NCBI RefSeq assembly: GCF_008831285.2
Contig: NC_045145.1
Span: forward strand, 4,196,723 to 4,256,722
Reading direction: 5' to 3'
DNA from: Nymphaea colorata
Taxonomy: Eukaryota > Streptophyta > Magnoliopsida > Nymphaeales > Nymphaeaceae
DNA: 60,000 nt
Below the pieces are notes generated by a model. That model saw only the letters and a list, made by a program, of their open reading frames with translations. It had not been told where the DNA came from and did not search any database. A program made the position numbers and the translations under genes. Shown here piece after piece: positions 46,785 through 59,361 of this stretch. Within the stretch, counting starts at the first letter, position 1. Each line of letters begins with the position of its first letter.

Positions 46785-49700
46785 ATGATGGATAACAAAA
46801 TTGATTTTGGTACTAGCCGTATGATTATTCTAAATGGGACTAATTATAGTCTATGAAAAAATAAGATGAAAGATCTCTTATATGTGAAGGCTATGCACCT
46901 CTCAGTTTTTGCCAAAGAAAAGCCCGATTCTAAGTCTAATGAAGAATGGGAATTTGAACATGAACAAGTTTGTGATTTCATTCGACAATTTGTGGATGAA
47001 AATGTTTATAACCATATCCAAGATGAAAATCATGCAAGTAGTTTGTGGGCAAAATTAGAAAATCTTTATGCCTCCAAGACAGGAAGTAGTAAATTATTTC
47101 TTCTGAAAAGATTGATGAATTTAAGATTCAGGGAGGGCAGTTCAGTGTCAGATTTTCTAAATGATTTTCAGGGGGTCATTAGTCAGTTATCTAGTATGGG
47201 CGTTAAATTTGAAGATGAGATTTTGGGATTATTATTGCTTGCTACTTTGCCTGATTCGTGGAAGACATTTAGAGTCTCGCTTACTAACTCTGCAGCTAAT
47301 GGGGTTGTTTGTTTAGAGACTGTTAAGTCAGGTATTCTCAATGAGGAGATGAGAAGAAAATCTCAGGCTTGCTTTTCTCAAACAGAGGTTCTTTTCACAG
47401 AGAACAGGGGGAGGAGTAAATTCAAGAGTCACATGGACAGAGATAAAAGCAGAAGCAAGTCCAAATCGAGATATAAGAATTTGGAATGCCACCACTGTAG
47501 AAAGAAAGGACACATAAAGAAGTACTGCTTTCAGCTGAAGAAGGAGAATAAAATTGGGGAGAAACAAGAGAAGAAAAATGACCGAGATGACAATGTCGCA
47601 GCTGCTGCACAACATGAAATGTTTGTTGTTTGTGATGCTAACATGGTTAATGTTGCCAGAGACGATATTTGTTGGCTTGTTGATAGTGGTTCAGCTCTTC
47701 ATGTTATTTCCTATAAGGATTTTTTCTTTTCATATATTTCTGGTGAGTTTGGTACTTTGAGAATGGGTAATGGTTCTTTGTCTCACGTTGTAGGCAAAGG
47801 CGACGTCATTCTGAAGAATGCGAATGGAGCTCTATTGAAGCTGACTGACGTGAGGTATGCACCTGACATGCATCTGAACCTTATCTATGCAGGAAGACTC
47901 GATGAAGAGGGGTATCACAACACTTTTGGTGATGGCCAGTGGAAGCTTACTAGAGGTTCCTTGATTATTGCTCGAGGCAAGAGATGCAACAATAATCTTT
48001 ATACTATGCAGGCATCGATTTCCAGAGACATGGTACATGTGACACAAGATGAGAAATCTATTGGGTTGTGGTATAGGAGGCTGGGACATATGAGTGACAA
48101 GGGACTGAATTTTTTGATCAAGAAGAATCTTCTGCCAGATGTAAAGAAGGATAAACTTGATAAATGCAGTCATTGTTTTGCAAGGAAGCAGACGCGGGTC
48201 TCTTTCAAGAGTCATCCAGCTTTCAGAAAGTCAGAAGCACTTGAGCTGGTTCATACAGATGTATGCGGTCCTATGAAAGTAAGTTCACATGGTGGTGCAC
48301 TTTATTTTGTCACGTTTATTGATGATTTTTTCAGGAAAGTTTGGGTTTATTCTTTGAAGAGGTCTATTCTTTGAAGAGAAAAGACCAAGTCCTTGGTGTT
48401 TTCAAGGACTTTCATGCACTGGTTGAAAGACAGTCTGGAAAGAAGCTGAAGTGTGTTCGCAGCGACAATGGGGGAGAGTATATTGGTCCATTTGATGAGT
48501 ATTGCAGATCTCATGGCGTGGCAGAAAGGATGAACAAGACACTCATGGAGAGAGTTAGATGTCTCCTATCTGAAGCTAAGTTATCCGATTCTTTTTGGTG
48601 TGAAGCTTTACATACTACTGCTTATGTGATTAACTTGTCTCTATATGTTCCTTTGGATGGTGATGTTCCTAACAGAGTTTGGTATGGGAAGGATGTATCC
48701 TATGAGCACTTACGTGTATTTGGATGCAGGGCATTTGTGCATATACCAAAGGATGAGAGGTCGAAGTTGGAATAAAAAAGCAGGCAGTGCATGTTTTTAG
48801 GTTATGGGCATGATGATTTTGGTTACAGATTGTATGATCCAGTTGAGAAGAAGCTTGTCAGAAGCAGGGATGTGGTATTTGTTGAAGATCAGAATATTGA
48901 GGATATTCAGAAAACAGGAAAGGATTCTTCTCATAGCAGCTATTTGCCAGTTGATGTGTACCCTATTCCCTTGCAGAATACTTCAAGAGCAGTGCCAGAT
49001 GATGCTATTGGGCAGATACATGATAGAGAAGGACAAGTAGACATGTCATATATTCCTAATTCAGATGACGAAGGAGACGATCATAATTTGGAGGGTTCTT
49101 CCTCACATGTAGATCGACAGCGAAGATCCACGAGGGAGTGGCGTCCCTCAACTAGATATCCCGCACATGACTATATTTTGTTGACTGACAGTGGTGAGCC
49201 TGAATGCTATGAAAAAACTATGCATGATGTGCACAAGGAAAAGTGGATGGAAGCCATGAAAGATGAGATGCAGTCACTTTACGACAACCACACCTTCGAG
49301 CTTGTGGAGTTGCCCCAAGGCAAGAGGGCATTGAGAAACAAATAGGTTTTTAGAGTGAAGCATGATGAAAACTCTCTAAACCCAAGATACAAAGCTAGGT
49401 TGGTTGTGAAGAGGTTCAATCAGAGGAAAGGAGTTGACTTTGACCAGATATTCTCACCGGTGGTCAAGATGTCATCTATCAGAGTTGTTCTTAGTTTGGT
49501 AGCCAGTCTTGATTTGGAGATCGAGCAGATGGATGTGAAGACAGCTTTTCTTCATGGTGATCTTAATGAGGAAATTTACATGATGCAGCCAGAAGGTTTT
49601 CTTATGAAAGGTAAAGAAAACCATGTTTGCAGATTAAAGAAAAGCTTCATATTAAGGAAAAGCTTGTATGGTCTGAAGCAGACACCTAGGCAGTGGTACA

Positions 49701-50785
49701 AAAAGTTCGAGTCATTTATAGGGGAGTATGGCTACACCAAGACTACTTCAGATCATTGCGTCTTTGTGAAGAAATTCTCAGGTAATGATTTTGTCATTTT
49801 GTTGATTTATGTTGATGACATGCTTATTGTTGGCAATAATATCTCGAGAATTTCAAGCTTAAAAAAGGAGTTGAGCAAGTCTTTTACTATGAAAGACTTG
49901 GTTCCTGCTAGTCAGATTTTGGGTATGATGATCACGCGAGATAGGAAGTCGAAGAAACTATGGCTATCTCAAGAGAAGTACATTGAGAAGGTACTTTAAA
50001 GATTTCACATGGACAAGGCAAAGCCTATTAGCACCCCTCTTACAGCGCATTTCAAGTTGAACACTAAGCAGAGTCCAAGGACAGATTTAGAAAAGAAAGA
50101 TATGGAGAAGATTCCCTATGCCTCAGTCACAGGTAGTCTGATGTATGCTATGGTATGTACTAGACCTGATATTGCTCATTCAGTTGGAGTTGTTAGTCGG
50201 TTTGTCTCAAATCCAAGAAAAAAACACTGGGAAGCAGTTAAATGGATTTTGAGATACCTTCGTGGGACTAGCAGTTTCGCACTTTATTTTGGGACAGAAA
50301 AATCTATTCTTGTTGGCTATACAGATTCAGACATGGCAGGAGACATTGACGGGAGAAGATCTATATCTGGTTTTTTATTGACATATGCAGGTGGTGCAGT
50401 TTCTTGGCAATCCAGACTTCAAAAATGTGTAGCATTATTTACTACCGAAGCAGAGTTTATTGCAGCTACAGAGGTGAGCAAGGAGCTTTTATGGATGAAG
50501 AGGTTCATGCAGGAACTTCAGTTCAGTCAAGACGAGTATGTGCTTTACTGTGACAGTCAGAGTGCTATTCACCTTAGAAAGAATTCTACTTTTCATGCAA
50601 GGTCAAAGCATATAGACGTAAGGTATCATTGGATACATGATGTTCTAGAGTCGAAACAGCTTGTTCTTGATAAGATCCATACAGATGATAATCCTGCAGA
50701 TATGATGACGAAGTCTCTACCTAAAGAGAAACATGATATGTGTAGAGCCTTAGTTGGGATGACTGCATTTAAGGCAGTATATTAA
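46785..50785 (+). pseudogene. Copia-C gag-pol, broken
   Basis: Gag starts MMDNKIDFG at 46785. Gag core with FREGSSVSDFLNDFQ; zinc knuckle CHHCRKKGHIKKYC; protease DSGSALHV near 47690; integrase with HTDVCGPM and CVRSDNGGEY; reverse transcriptase with IEQMDVKTAFLHGDL and YVDDML near 49810; RNase H with YTDSDMAGDIDGRRS and TTEAEFIA. Defects: stop at 46854-46856 where Trp is expected; a 17-bp tandem duplication near 48345-48380 that shifts the frame; an in-frame deletion in the integrase between SHG and VAERM (about 48517), removing the usual PQQN segment; stops at 48773, 49343 (Trp expected) and 49997; and a short duplicated KKSFILRKS segment near 49635-49665. Outside the one frameshift the frame is constant. 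Confidence 0.92.
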
Positions 50786-50818
50786 TTTTGTTCATTTTGC
50801 AGGTTTGTTTGCTCTCTT

Positions 50819-50836
50819 GAAACTGGAGGGGGAGTT
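50819..50836 (+). promoter_or_regulatory. Copia-C polypurine tract
   Basis: gaaactggagggggag immediately precedes the 3' LTR, at the expected position of the plus-strand primer. Confidence 0.85.
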
Positions 50837-51523
50837 TGTTGGGTCGGGTCCAGCCTCAAGAGAGGACCCGACCTGGCCCGTCACTTAAGTGACGGGCGGG
50901 AGAAATAGGGAAGGGCACTTAAGTGACAGGCAGGAGAAATAGGGGAGGGCACCCGATGGTGCCCCCCATTGCCTCTTACGTCTCTCTCTTGTTGCCTAGG
51001 GTTTCTTTTTGGGGGGAAAGAGAGGTGTGCTCTCTTTTGTGTTCTCTCTTGGTGGCTGCACAGCAAGAGGAGAGAAGGAGAAGAAGAGAGGAGAGAAGGA
51101 GAAGAGGAAAGGAGAGAAGGAGAAGAGGAAGAGAAGGTTGCGAGCATTTGGCTAAAGCAAGATTCGATTCCAAGGAGGAAGCCAGGCACATTTCCTCTCA
51201 ATCCACGGTTTCCGCATTCAATCGGTGATATTTCTCTTGTTTTTTTCATATAGCTTTGGTGAGATATTATTGTTGGAGGGTTGGCTTTGTGTAGCCCCTC
51301 GTGGGACAACTTATATCATTGATTATAGTGGATTGAGTTTGGGTCGTAGTACCCCGTAGTTTTTATCCTCATTGTTTAGAGGGGTTTTCCACGTAAAAAT
51401 CTTCTTGTGCATTTGTGATTGCTTTATCGTTGATCCGTTGCTTATTGCATGATCGGTTTGGACTATACTTCGTTGTTGAATCATTTGTAGTAGATTTGTG
51501 CATATCCGCATTTTATCCCAACA
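50837..51523 (+). repeat. Copia-C 3' LTR
   Basis: 687 bp. It is longer than the 5' LTR because a ~35-bp segment with cacttaagtgac and gagaaatagg words is tandemly doubled at about 50882-50950. It ends CAACA at 51523. Confidence 0.93.
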
Positions 51524-51599
51524 AACCGAAGTGCCAAAGTTCAATGCTATATTTATTTATTAATTTCCTCCTCGGTGTTGCTGTTCACTCTCGTTTCTT

Positions 51600-53650
51600 T
51601 CTATATTTCAGGTTGCAGTAGTTTGAAATAAAGATCCACCAAGAAACAACCGTTGATGGTGTTTTTTTAATGAAACACAACAACGAAAAAGCAAATGGGC
51701 AACAATAGAGCGGAAGCAAATGGGAAACCAAAAATAGGATAGCGATTTAAAGAAAAAAATGTAGCAGCGCTTCAAATGGTTGCCGGTAGCGATGCAAACT
51801 CCAAATTCTTCCATGAATTCGTTAACAACAAAAGATGCAAGAACAAGATCAATGCTAAAGAGGTAGACGGACAGCAATATGAGGAGGACTCTTAGATTAT
51901 GGAGCCTCGACCTGTCCAGTTATTCGCAAAAGATTTTTTTACAGGGAGACACCCTTTCCCCTTACCCTTTTTTGGTGGTCTTGTAAACTTTTTTCAGAAA
52001 CATTCAAATAGCAGTAGTAGAGAGCAGCATCAGAGTTCCAAAGTCATGAAGAGCTCGATAGTGGTTCCCTCCATTTTTTGTATGATGATCTTCTACTGTT
52101 TTTTAAGCTTCAAGGAAATCCATTCAACCATTTAAGGAAAATCTTCGAGAATTCGCGACGGGAGCAGGAATGAAAATTCATCGTGACCAAAGCTCTGCCA
52201 TTCCTTTTTGTGCAAACAAAGAGATGCTCAGCAAGCAGCCTAGCCTCCCTCGTGCTAGGGTGGCAAACTAGTATGCCTTCCCTTCAAGGACCCAGGGCTT
52301 CCGATGTTCAACGAGACCCTTCATGAGAATTGCTCATACTGAAAGTGGAGCGAAAACTAGCGAGCTGGAAGCACTGCCTCTTATCTTTTTGCAGGTCGCC
52401 TCTGCCTACTTAAATTTGTTCTTGCTTCTATCCCTTAGTACTGATTGCTGGTGTTGAAGATCTCACCAACCACTATTAAGAAGTTCGACCAGCTGAGCAG
52501 TCGCTTCTTTTGGGGAGAAACTAACGGTGCCTGACACCTCCACATTATTAAATGGGACCAAGCTTGCTTTCCGATGGATGAAGGATAACTTGGAATCCAA
52601 AAACTCCAAGAAGGCAATGATGTATTTCTATCATTGTTTACAGGGAGTGTCACGCACTCTAGCTCGCTTTGGGCCTAACTGATTCAAAGTAAATCCATCA
52701 CCTCTCACAGTTTATGGTCAGTGAAATCTGACAAGAACTCATCTGCCTGGTGGAAAACAATAAATGCAGCCTAGTCTAATGTTCGGTCTAAGGTCAGCTG
52801 GTGCATCAAAAAGGGTAAAAAAGCTCGCCTTTGGACAGACCAATGGTGCAGACATCCATTGACAGAGGTTGCTTCCGGCGAAGACCTCATGGTCATCTAT
52901 CAATCTCGCCATGTTTTAGTAGCTGAAGTTCTCCTGCACAACCAAGTTGGGTTTTCAGGTTTGTTTGGAAAGCTCAAGCCCCAAAATCAGATTCCAACCA
53001 TCTCGATCAGTGATGACAACTTTCTGTAGTTAGAAAAACTTGTTGGTAAGAACATTTCGAGGAAATTACTTTGAGAGACCAACAAAGGGAAGCTCTACAG
53101 CACCTATGCAGGAAACTTGTTTGGATCTACTAAGGATGCCTAAAGCCTGATGTACTTTATATTTTAGTTGTTAGGGTTACCTCCTAACAGATGACAGAAT
53201 GAAGCCGCTGGGCTTCCCCTTGGCCTCTATGTGTCTATTTTGTCGGAGTCATGAGGAGAACATCCACCATTTCACCATTTGTTACTGGACTGTCCCCAAA
53301 TCTAAGACCATTTGGATGTTCGTGATTAGCCTTCAATGGTAGATGAAGGTACAATTCCCTAAAAAGACACTGTTCAGATTGGCGTCTGTGTTTCACTTAA
53401 CACTAAACCCAGCTTGATCCTACAATCAGTGGATTAAGGAGGTTTTGTCATGACAAAGAACCTCTAAACGGCCTCCCTCCTTCGAATTGGTAGGCCTACT
53501 GGCTATATGTCATTTGGCAGATCACTTTTAAGAATGGGGTAGTTTGCTTGGTTCTCTAAAGGGTATCTTTTTGGCTTCCAACATTATTTAATCCCGCCTC
53601 ACAAGATCCTAATCTTTTTTGTAGTTACCATTTTGTTTGCAATAATATTT
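51600..53650 (+). mobile_element. L1-type LINE remnant, uninterrupted copy
   Basis: Same LINE as 3330-3918 plus 9257-10680 but without Copia-A. Landmarks in order: DANSKFFHEFVNNKRCKN at 51791, GRHPFPLPFFGGL-type and DDLLLF equivalents at about 51945-52105, GAGMKIHRDQSSAIPF near 52160-52206, KVERKLASWKHCLL near 52342-52383, TIKKFDQLSS near 52468-52500, and the zinc-binding tail CLFCRSHEENIHHF at 53232-53273. Frameshifts and stops are frequent. The 5' part (endonuclease and some of the RT fingers) is missing, as in copy 1. Confidence 0.82.
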
Positions 53651-54475
53651 TGACACGCAACCCAAGCGGTTGTTTTCTTGGAGTATGCGAATATCCAAAA
53701 AAATAGATATGTCTAAGAGGATATCTGATTCAAATCTGATCCTTTGATATCCCTAGCAAGATATGGTTATGTTTTCTTAGATTGGGTTCTTGTTTGGTAG
53801 TTTTTTTGGAAATGAGGCAATGTTGTGATCTTGAGTGCTTTAATTTTGACATCTTACTACTCAAACTTGGTAGGTAATTGAACCCCTAATCAGTCTCTCA
53901 AGAACAGCAACTGTGACCCACTACATTGATGTCACTCAACCTATCCACTTTAAATGTGATCCATGTATCCTGTTTCAATCATAATCACAGAAAACATGGC
54001 TTTTTTTGGAAAAAGGCATGAAAAAATACGATAAAATAAATGGCCATTTAGAACTTTAAAAAAACATGTTTTTGAAAAAAAAGTTAAAAACCGTAGGAAA
54101 CAATCGCATTTTTTCACTTTTTTCATTTATGTCAGTTTTTTTAATGCCAAACAATTTTTTATTTTTTATTTGTTGAAATCTACTTGTCTTGTAATGTTTG
54201 TGTTGTTAGTTTCTCATTTGTTTTATTTTCTCCTCATTTTTAGTTTTTTAAATTTTTTTAAAATTTAATGTATTTTTTTCATTTTTTCTGTTTTTTTCAA
54301 GCTTAGCATCTTATACTGAGAAAAACCTCGCTGTTTCAAACTCCGAGACGTTATTTGTAATTATGGTTTCAATTATACACAAAGCGATTGTTTCTTACTT
54401 TTAAGACTATTTATCAAGGCTTGGTTACTGTAATTGGTAGATAGTTCAGCTTTTTATGCAACACCTTGTGAAACT
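53651..54475. repeat. Dispersed repeat ends and AT-rich repeat
   Basis: About 53690-53770 is an end of the ggatatc family (gatcctttgatatccctag). About 53985-54365 is the fullest copy in this window of the A/T-rich unit also found at 11030-11260 and 32275-32596. Confidence 0.5.
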
Positions 54476-56472
54476 AATTAGTGCACAACCCCATCAGAAA
54501 GGATGTGCAATGACCAAATTACCCTTGTGTAAATTAAAAAGGAGCTTTTTAAAAAGACAAAAAAGGGCTGGTTATGAAAAAGTTAAAAGTGCCAGCTGGC
54601 TATTTTCTTTATAAAAATTTTGAAAGTATCCCAACCCCCTTCATTTTCTTCTTAGGGTGTATATTTGTGCATGCACACCGCTCTGCACACAACTTGATCT
54701 CAACTCTTTAGGTAATACTTGTGTCCCCAATTTCCTGTTGTCTTAGTTACTTGTAGACACAAACATTGGACAAGCCCGTGGATGTCCATCTCTATTAATG
54801 GAATAGCTGGGGAGTATTTGGGACAAAACAAAAGTTTTGCATTAATCCACAGTCCACCCATTTGTTTCCCTTATCTTCTTTTGCTTGTGAATGTTTACAA
54901 AATTGAGCAGCCATCAACATTAAAATTTTCATAACTGCTTTTCTTGTTGGAGTTAGTCTGATTTGGATTAATTTGTCGAGTTTCTTTTGGAATTGATCTC
55001 TTTCCATTATCATATTATTAGCTTACTAGTTCCACATTTTATTACCAGTTTACGATTTTAATAACTAATCTGCTGATTGGAATTATTTGGACATGAAATT
55101 TGCCATGTTTTACTTTAAAGTATAATAACCGTCAGTCCTGGACATTGGGGGTCTGGCTTTCTTAGAGTAGCCATATCTGTATCCTTTCATCAGATAATCA
55201 ACCGCGTGGCAGCAAGAGATGAATTGAAGCGAGTTGTAGTTCCTTAACATCTGATTCCTTCTAGTTTCCTTCTTACGTGCACATGTCTAGCTAGCATCTA
55301 ATTGACATTCTATTAAGAGTTCCGAAGCTACCAAAGCGAGATATTTCTTGCTGTTGAGTTTTGGCGAACTTTCTTTGAATCTACAAATAATGTAATCTCA
55401 TTTACATGATTGTACAATTGAAAATTATTGTTTTCTAAACAGTATTTGTTTGCATGTCAAGTTGTCACATTATTATTTTGTTCATGATCTGCCATGTCAT
55501 TTTCAAGAAAGGAAAACCATTAGAAAAGTTTATGAAAAGCGCACGCAGCTGGGCAATGATATTTCGCATCACTGGGGTCATGTACTGCTTTTGAAATATG
55601 AAATATAGAAACCAGCAAAAGTTCTAATAATTTGAATGGAAAGACAATTGGATATTGTCTTGCACATGAACAACATAAGTATCTAGATTTGTAAGATGGA
55701 ATTGTAGTTCGACAAGGAAAGGTGAGAAGATAGCTTCATAGTCAAATAAGGAGTTGTAGCCAAACAAGGAAATTGGTGAAGATTTTTTATTTTTCGTAAG
55801 AGCTTAAGCCATTGCCTGTAAATACATAGCCTCATCAAGGCTTGTAAACATGTTCTCAAGGAATGAGAACTGTGGGAGGTTGATGAATAGAAGAATTTAT
55901 ATACGTAATGTGTTTTGAACACTAGTATTTTAGTTGGTAATAAATTATTATTAATCTTTATATGCTTACATACTATTTGATTTTGCCAATTTTTCAAACT
56001 TTGTAGCACCAATTGTGTGGGTGATAGGAATCCATCATGCAAAGCACTTGAGGCAAATTTTAGGTTGAGTATTGCATTAAATTAATGTCGTAACAACATT
56101 GTCCTCAAAATATAGCATCTAATGAATCGAGCTTCACCTTTGTTAATTATTTTCCACTTGAAGCTGGCATTATTCGCTGTGTCATGCATTATCCATCATT
56201 TGTTTGGCATTTTTATTGTTCATCAGTACTTCATTAATCCATGGCTAGCAGTGCAAAAGTTTTTTGGTTGAGGAGCACAGTATATAGCATCCCTAATTTA
56301 GACCTCTGGAAAAATCTTACACCTTTCAAATGCATAGGAAATTAAAGGAAAAGCCAAAGCGGCACCAATATGTAATCAACAAACTATCTGGATTTGCATA
56401 AAGTGGTGATAAATAATGTTCTGTACCCATGCACCAACAAATTGCTAATCAAATTATAGAGAATGCCATAAA
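54476..56472. other. Intergenic, unrecognised
   Basis: AT-rich, single-copy in this window. About 55690-55910 (gaattgtagttcgacaagg ... ctgtaaatacatagcctcat ... gagaactgtgggaggttgat) has the general look of a Copia solo-LTR interior, but no matching TG/CA ends or target duplication were found. No gene is supported. Confidence 0.35.
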
Positions 56473-56936
56473 TAGGGATTTCAATATATCTGATTTGGAT
56501 AGGATATCCAATTAAACAGTTTCGAAAAAAATTAGATATAGCAAAAATTTAATTCTGATGAAGAAATCAGGTTGGATTCAGATTTAAGAAGCAACATCTG
56601 ATAGGATTTCGATTTGGATATGCATAAACATCCGATTGGATTCAGATTCAGATTCAGATTCATATTCATATCAGATTTAATTTTAAATAAATATATTTAT
56701 ATCCAATGTTCTTATATTTTAAAAATCGGTTGGATTCGACTCAAAATTCAGATTTAGATATGAATGTAAAAATCAGATTCTAGTTGGATTCAGATTATCA
56801 AATCATATTTCAAATTAAAATTCAGATATGTTTTTTTTTTGTTTGATTTTGAATCCAAATTCAAATATGTAAATATCCAAAAAGTGCATATAATTAAGAC
56901 TATATCCGATTTGAATCTGATCTATTAACATCCCTA
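56473..56936. mobile_element. MITE-like element, ggatatc family, best-preserved copy
   Basis: 464 bp. It begins TAGGGATTTCAATATATCTG, and its right end, reverse-complemented, begins TAGGGATGTTAATAGATCAG, so it has long imperfect inverted repeats. The interior is dominated by gattcagattc and aaattcagat words. No clear target duplication is visible. Relatives lie at 2788-3200, 45679-46078, 10730-10810, 28845-28930 (reversed), 38220-38310 (reversed) and 53690-53770. Confidence 0.6.
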
Positions 56937-58091
56937 GACCCAAAAAGTTATTTTAGTGGGTTTGCATTTGCTTGCAATAGGATTGACATTAAAATGTCAT
57001 AATAAATATAGCAAGAGGTAAAAGGAGAATAATGGTAGTTTTTTTTTTTTTTTGGTTAAGACCCAGATTCAAGCTGCAATTACAATATCATCATTATGTA
57101 AAATAGTGATGTGATGGTCAAGGTGCAGGTCAATGTGCCTGATCTTAGAAGTTTTGAGCTTTTTGCAAGAAAATCAAGGAAGAAAAGAAAAGGATGATCA
57201 TAACATAACGTTTCCAGCTTTTAGCAATAAAAAGAAGAAGAGAAAAGGATGATTATAAAGTTAACAGCTTTTGCAAGAAAAGGAAGTTGGGCTTGGAGTT
57301 GGCAAACAAGGATAACCAAATTGTGAGAAAAGAAGAAATCTAGGACAAGCTGGAGATGCCGACAAATGATAAAAAGAACTTTTGGGCTGAGGGGAATTCA
57401 ATTAAAAAGATGTCGCACCTAGAGGGGCAGTTTGACATCCAGAACAGATTGTGACGGTCAGTGAATCTGCTTCAAAATTTAGCATAGACTCGTGGTACAG
57501 ATGGCTCTATGAATTTGCTTTAAATTTTGTGACAGATTCATTAGACAGTAGGCTCCCTTGGATCCTATCAAATGCACCCATAAGGGGCCATTTAATTACT
57601 AAGGATTCAAGATCTATGGATCTTTTGTGGATCTAACATCACATGCTTTTGATGACAAGGGAACCATGGCAAAAGCTATGGTTCATCGAACTAAGGATCT
57701 TAATGGCGATGGCGGAAGCAACTCACTCCCAGTGCTAACCATGGTGCATGGATTTTAACCGTCGGACCTCACTCGAGAGTCCAACCCTCATGGAAAACCT
57801 TTACAGACCACTCCAGGCCCCTCTGGAACCTTGTCTTGTAGGACAGGCAACGTGTGGCCCCGCTGCATGTAGGCGGAGCGACCCCAACTGACAGATGACA
57901 GATTAGTGATTAATGGTAGTGGCTGATAGGTGGCCGAACCTGGTGCATAAAAATTTCGTGCAACACTAAGGTTAGTGACAAAGATCTCTATTTGAATAAA
58001 AAGGACAAAAAAGGAAATTAAAAAAAGTGAAAAGACTTAAAAGAACATTTGTTTTTTTATAATTTAAAAAATGTCCCTTTGTTTTTTTTTA
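56937..58091. other. Intergenic, unrecognised
   Basis: A T-run lies at 57042-57053, a direct repeat of ggatgatcataa / ggatgattataa with gcttttagcaa/gcttttgcaag words at about 57193-57280, and an A/T-rich stretch at 58000-58090. No gene is supported. Confidence 0.4.
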
Positions 58092-59202
58092 GGGCTCCTT
58101 TGATGGGCAGGGTAAATTGAGAGGCAAGGAAAAAAATGATACTGTGAAATTTCACCCGCTCTACTAAAAATACATCAAACGGAATGAATTTCATCTCGTT
58201 TAACGCAAAAGAGAATGAATTTCACCTCGTTTAACGCAAAAGGAAGCCGGTGAAATTTCACCAGCTCGACACCCTCCCCTCCCGCTCTCGCTCTCGTGGT
58301 ATGGCGAGAACCCGCTCGACAGCCTCCCCTCCTCCTCTCGCTCGACAATGGTGAGACCGTCTGAAACCCTCGACGCCCTCGTCTGAAACTTCAAGCAGCG
58401 ACGGGAGGATAGGGTTACCCTCGACACCCTCTTCCTCCATCTGCAAACCCTTGACACCCTCTTTCAGTTGCTCTCCTCTTTTCTCCGACTTCAAGCAGCA
58501 ACAGGAGGATAGGGTTACCCTCGACACCCTCTTTCTCCGTGAGGATAGGGTTACCCTCACCACCCTCTTTCTCCGTCTGAAACCCTCGACGCCCTCTTTC
58601 AGTCGCTCTCGCTCTTTTTCCGGCGAACCATCTTCAACAGCAACTGGTTGGTTGCTCCAGCTTCCAAATCGCTCGATATTTCTACAGCCCTTTCTGTATG
58701 TTGCTCCAGCCCGACCGCTTCCCACAAGATTTTGGTATTTTGAGCGATTCTGTATCAGCATATTGTTTAATCGTAGAATGCCTAAGTAGATCAACGTAGA
58801 AGTTATGTTAGTTGCTGAGCGACTACTTTTCTTCATACAGTTTCTTTAAATTGCTTTTAATCCTTATCTAATATTTCTGTTGTTCACATTATTTTGGGGC
58901 TTTGACGTACAGAAAGGGCTATATGTTGATTCACATATCTAGTAAATTTGATTCTTAAATTCAGGTTTCCAAACTATAAGCACGTATATATATATTCCTG
59001 TGGAAGCCAATTAGTTCTGAAAAAAATTTCTTCATTTTTCTACCCTGTGCATCAAACAGGGTTAAATTTATCACGTTAAATTCTTCTTGTGCATCAAACA
59101 GGGCCTTAGATTGGAAGAGGGAGAAATTTCTGTAAATTTTTCTAGAAAAATTTAATATGGTAAATTTCTCCCGTTAAATTCTTCCTGTACATCAAACAGC
59201 CC
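58092..59202. mobile_element. PIF/Harbinger-like non-autonomous element (~1.1 kb) with TTA flanks
   Basis: Flanked by TTA at 58089-58091 and 59203-59205, the target duplication usual for Tourist/PIF-Harbinger elements. The left end is GGGCTCCTTTGATGGGCAGG. The right end, reverse-complemented, is GGGCTGTTTGATGTACAGG. Extra copies of the right-end word (gtgcatcaaacaggg) at about 59046 and 59089 suggest nested or duplicated ends. A GC-richer middle (58380-58620) repeats a ~30-bp ccctcgacaccctctttctcc-type unit several times. No transposase is seen. Confidence 0.6.
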
Positions 59203-59361
59203 TTAGCGTACGACTGTTGCGTGCACCAATGCACATGCAACTCAAACTAGTAGGTTGGGGCTAATCATTTTGTACGGTGGAAACCATATAAGAGAAGAGA
59301 GGAAGAGAAGGCGACCTTGAAGAAGAAGAAGCAATTGACCGGAAAGAGGATCGGCAAAACC

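Larger units (their letters stand above)
46109..51523 (+). mobile_element. Copia-C, LTR retrotransposon (Tork/TNT1-like), complete but disabled
   Basis: 5415 bp with two LTRs (TGTTGGG...CAACA), an initiator-Met primer site and a polypurine tract. The flanks are aacca (46104-46108) and aaccg (51524-51528), a 5-bp target duplication with one G-to-A change. The empty site gcgaaccgaagtgcc is present at about 3222-3236 in copy 1. The LTRs differ at roughly 20 positions by eye plus a ~35-bp duplication in the 3' LTR, so insertion was fairly recent. The lineage is inferred from the gag-pre-integrase (YRRLGHMSDKGL), the DSGSALHV protease and the YHNTFGDGQWKLTRG block. Confidence 0.93.

Noticed and set aside
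55683-56042. 119-residue minus-strand frame
   Set aside because: No recognisable domain, and composition like a decayed LTR. No LTR ends were found, so neither a gene nor a solo LTR is claimed.
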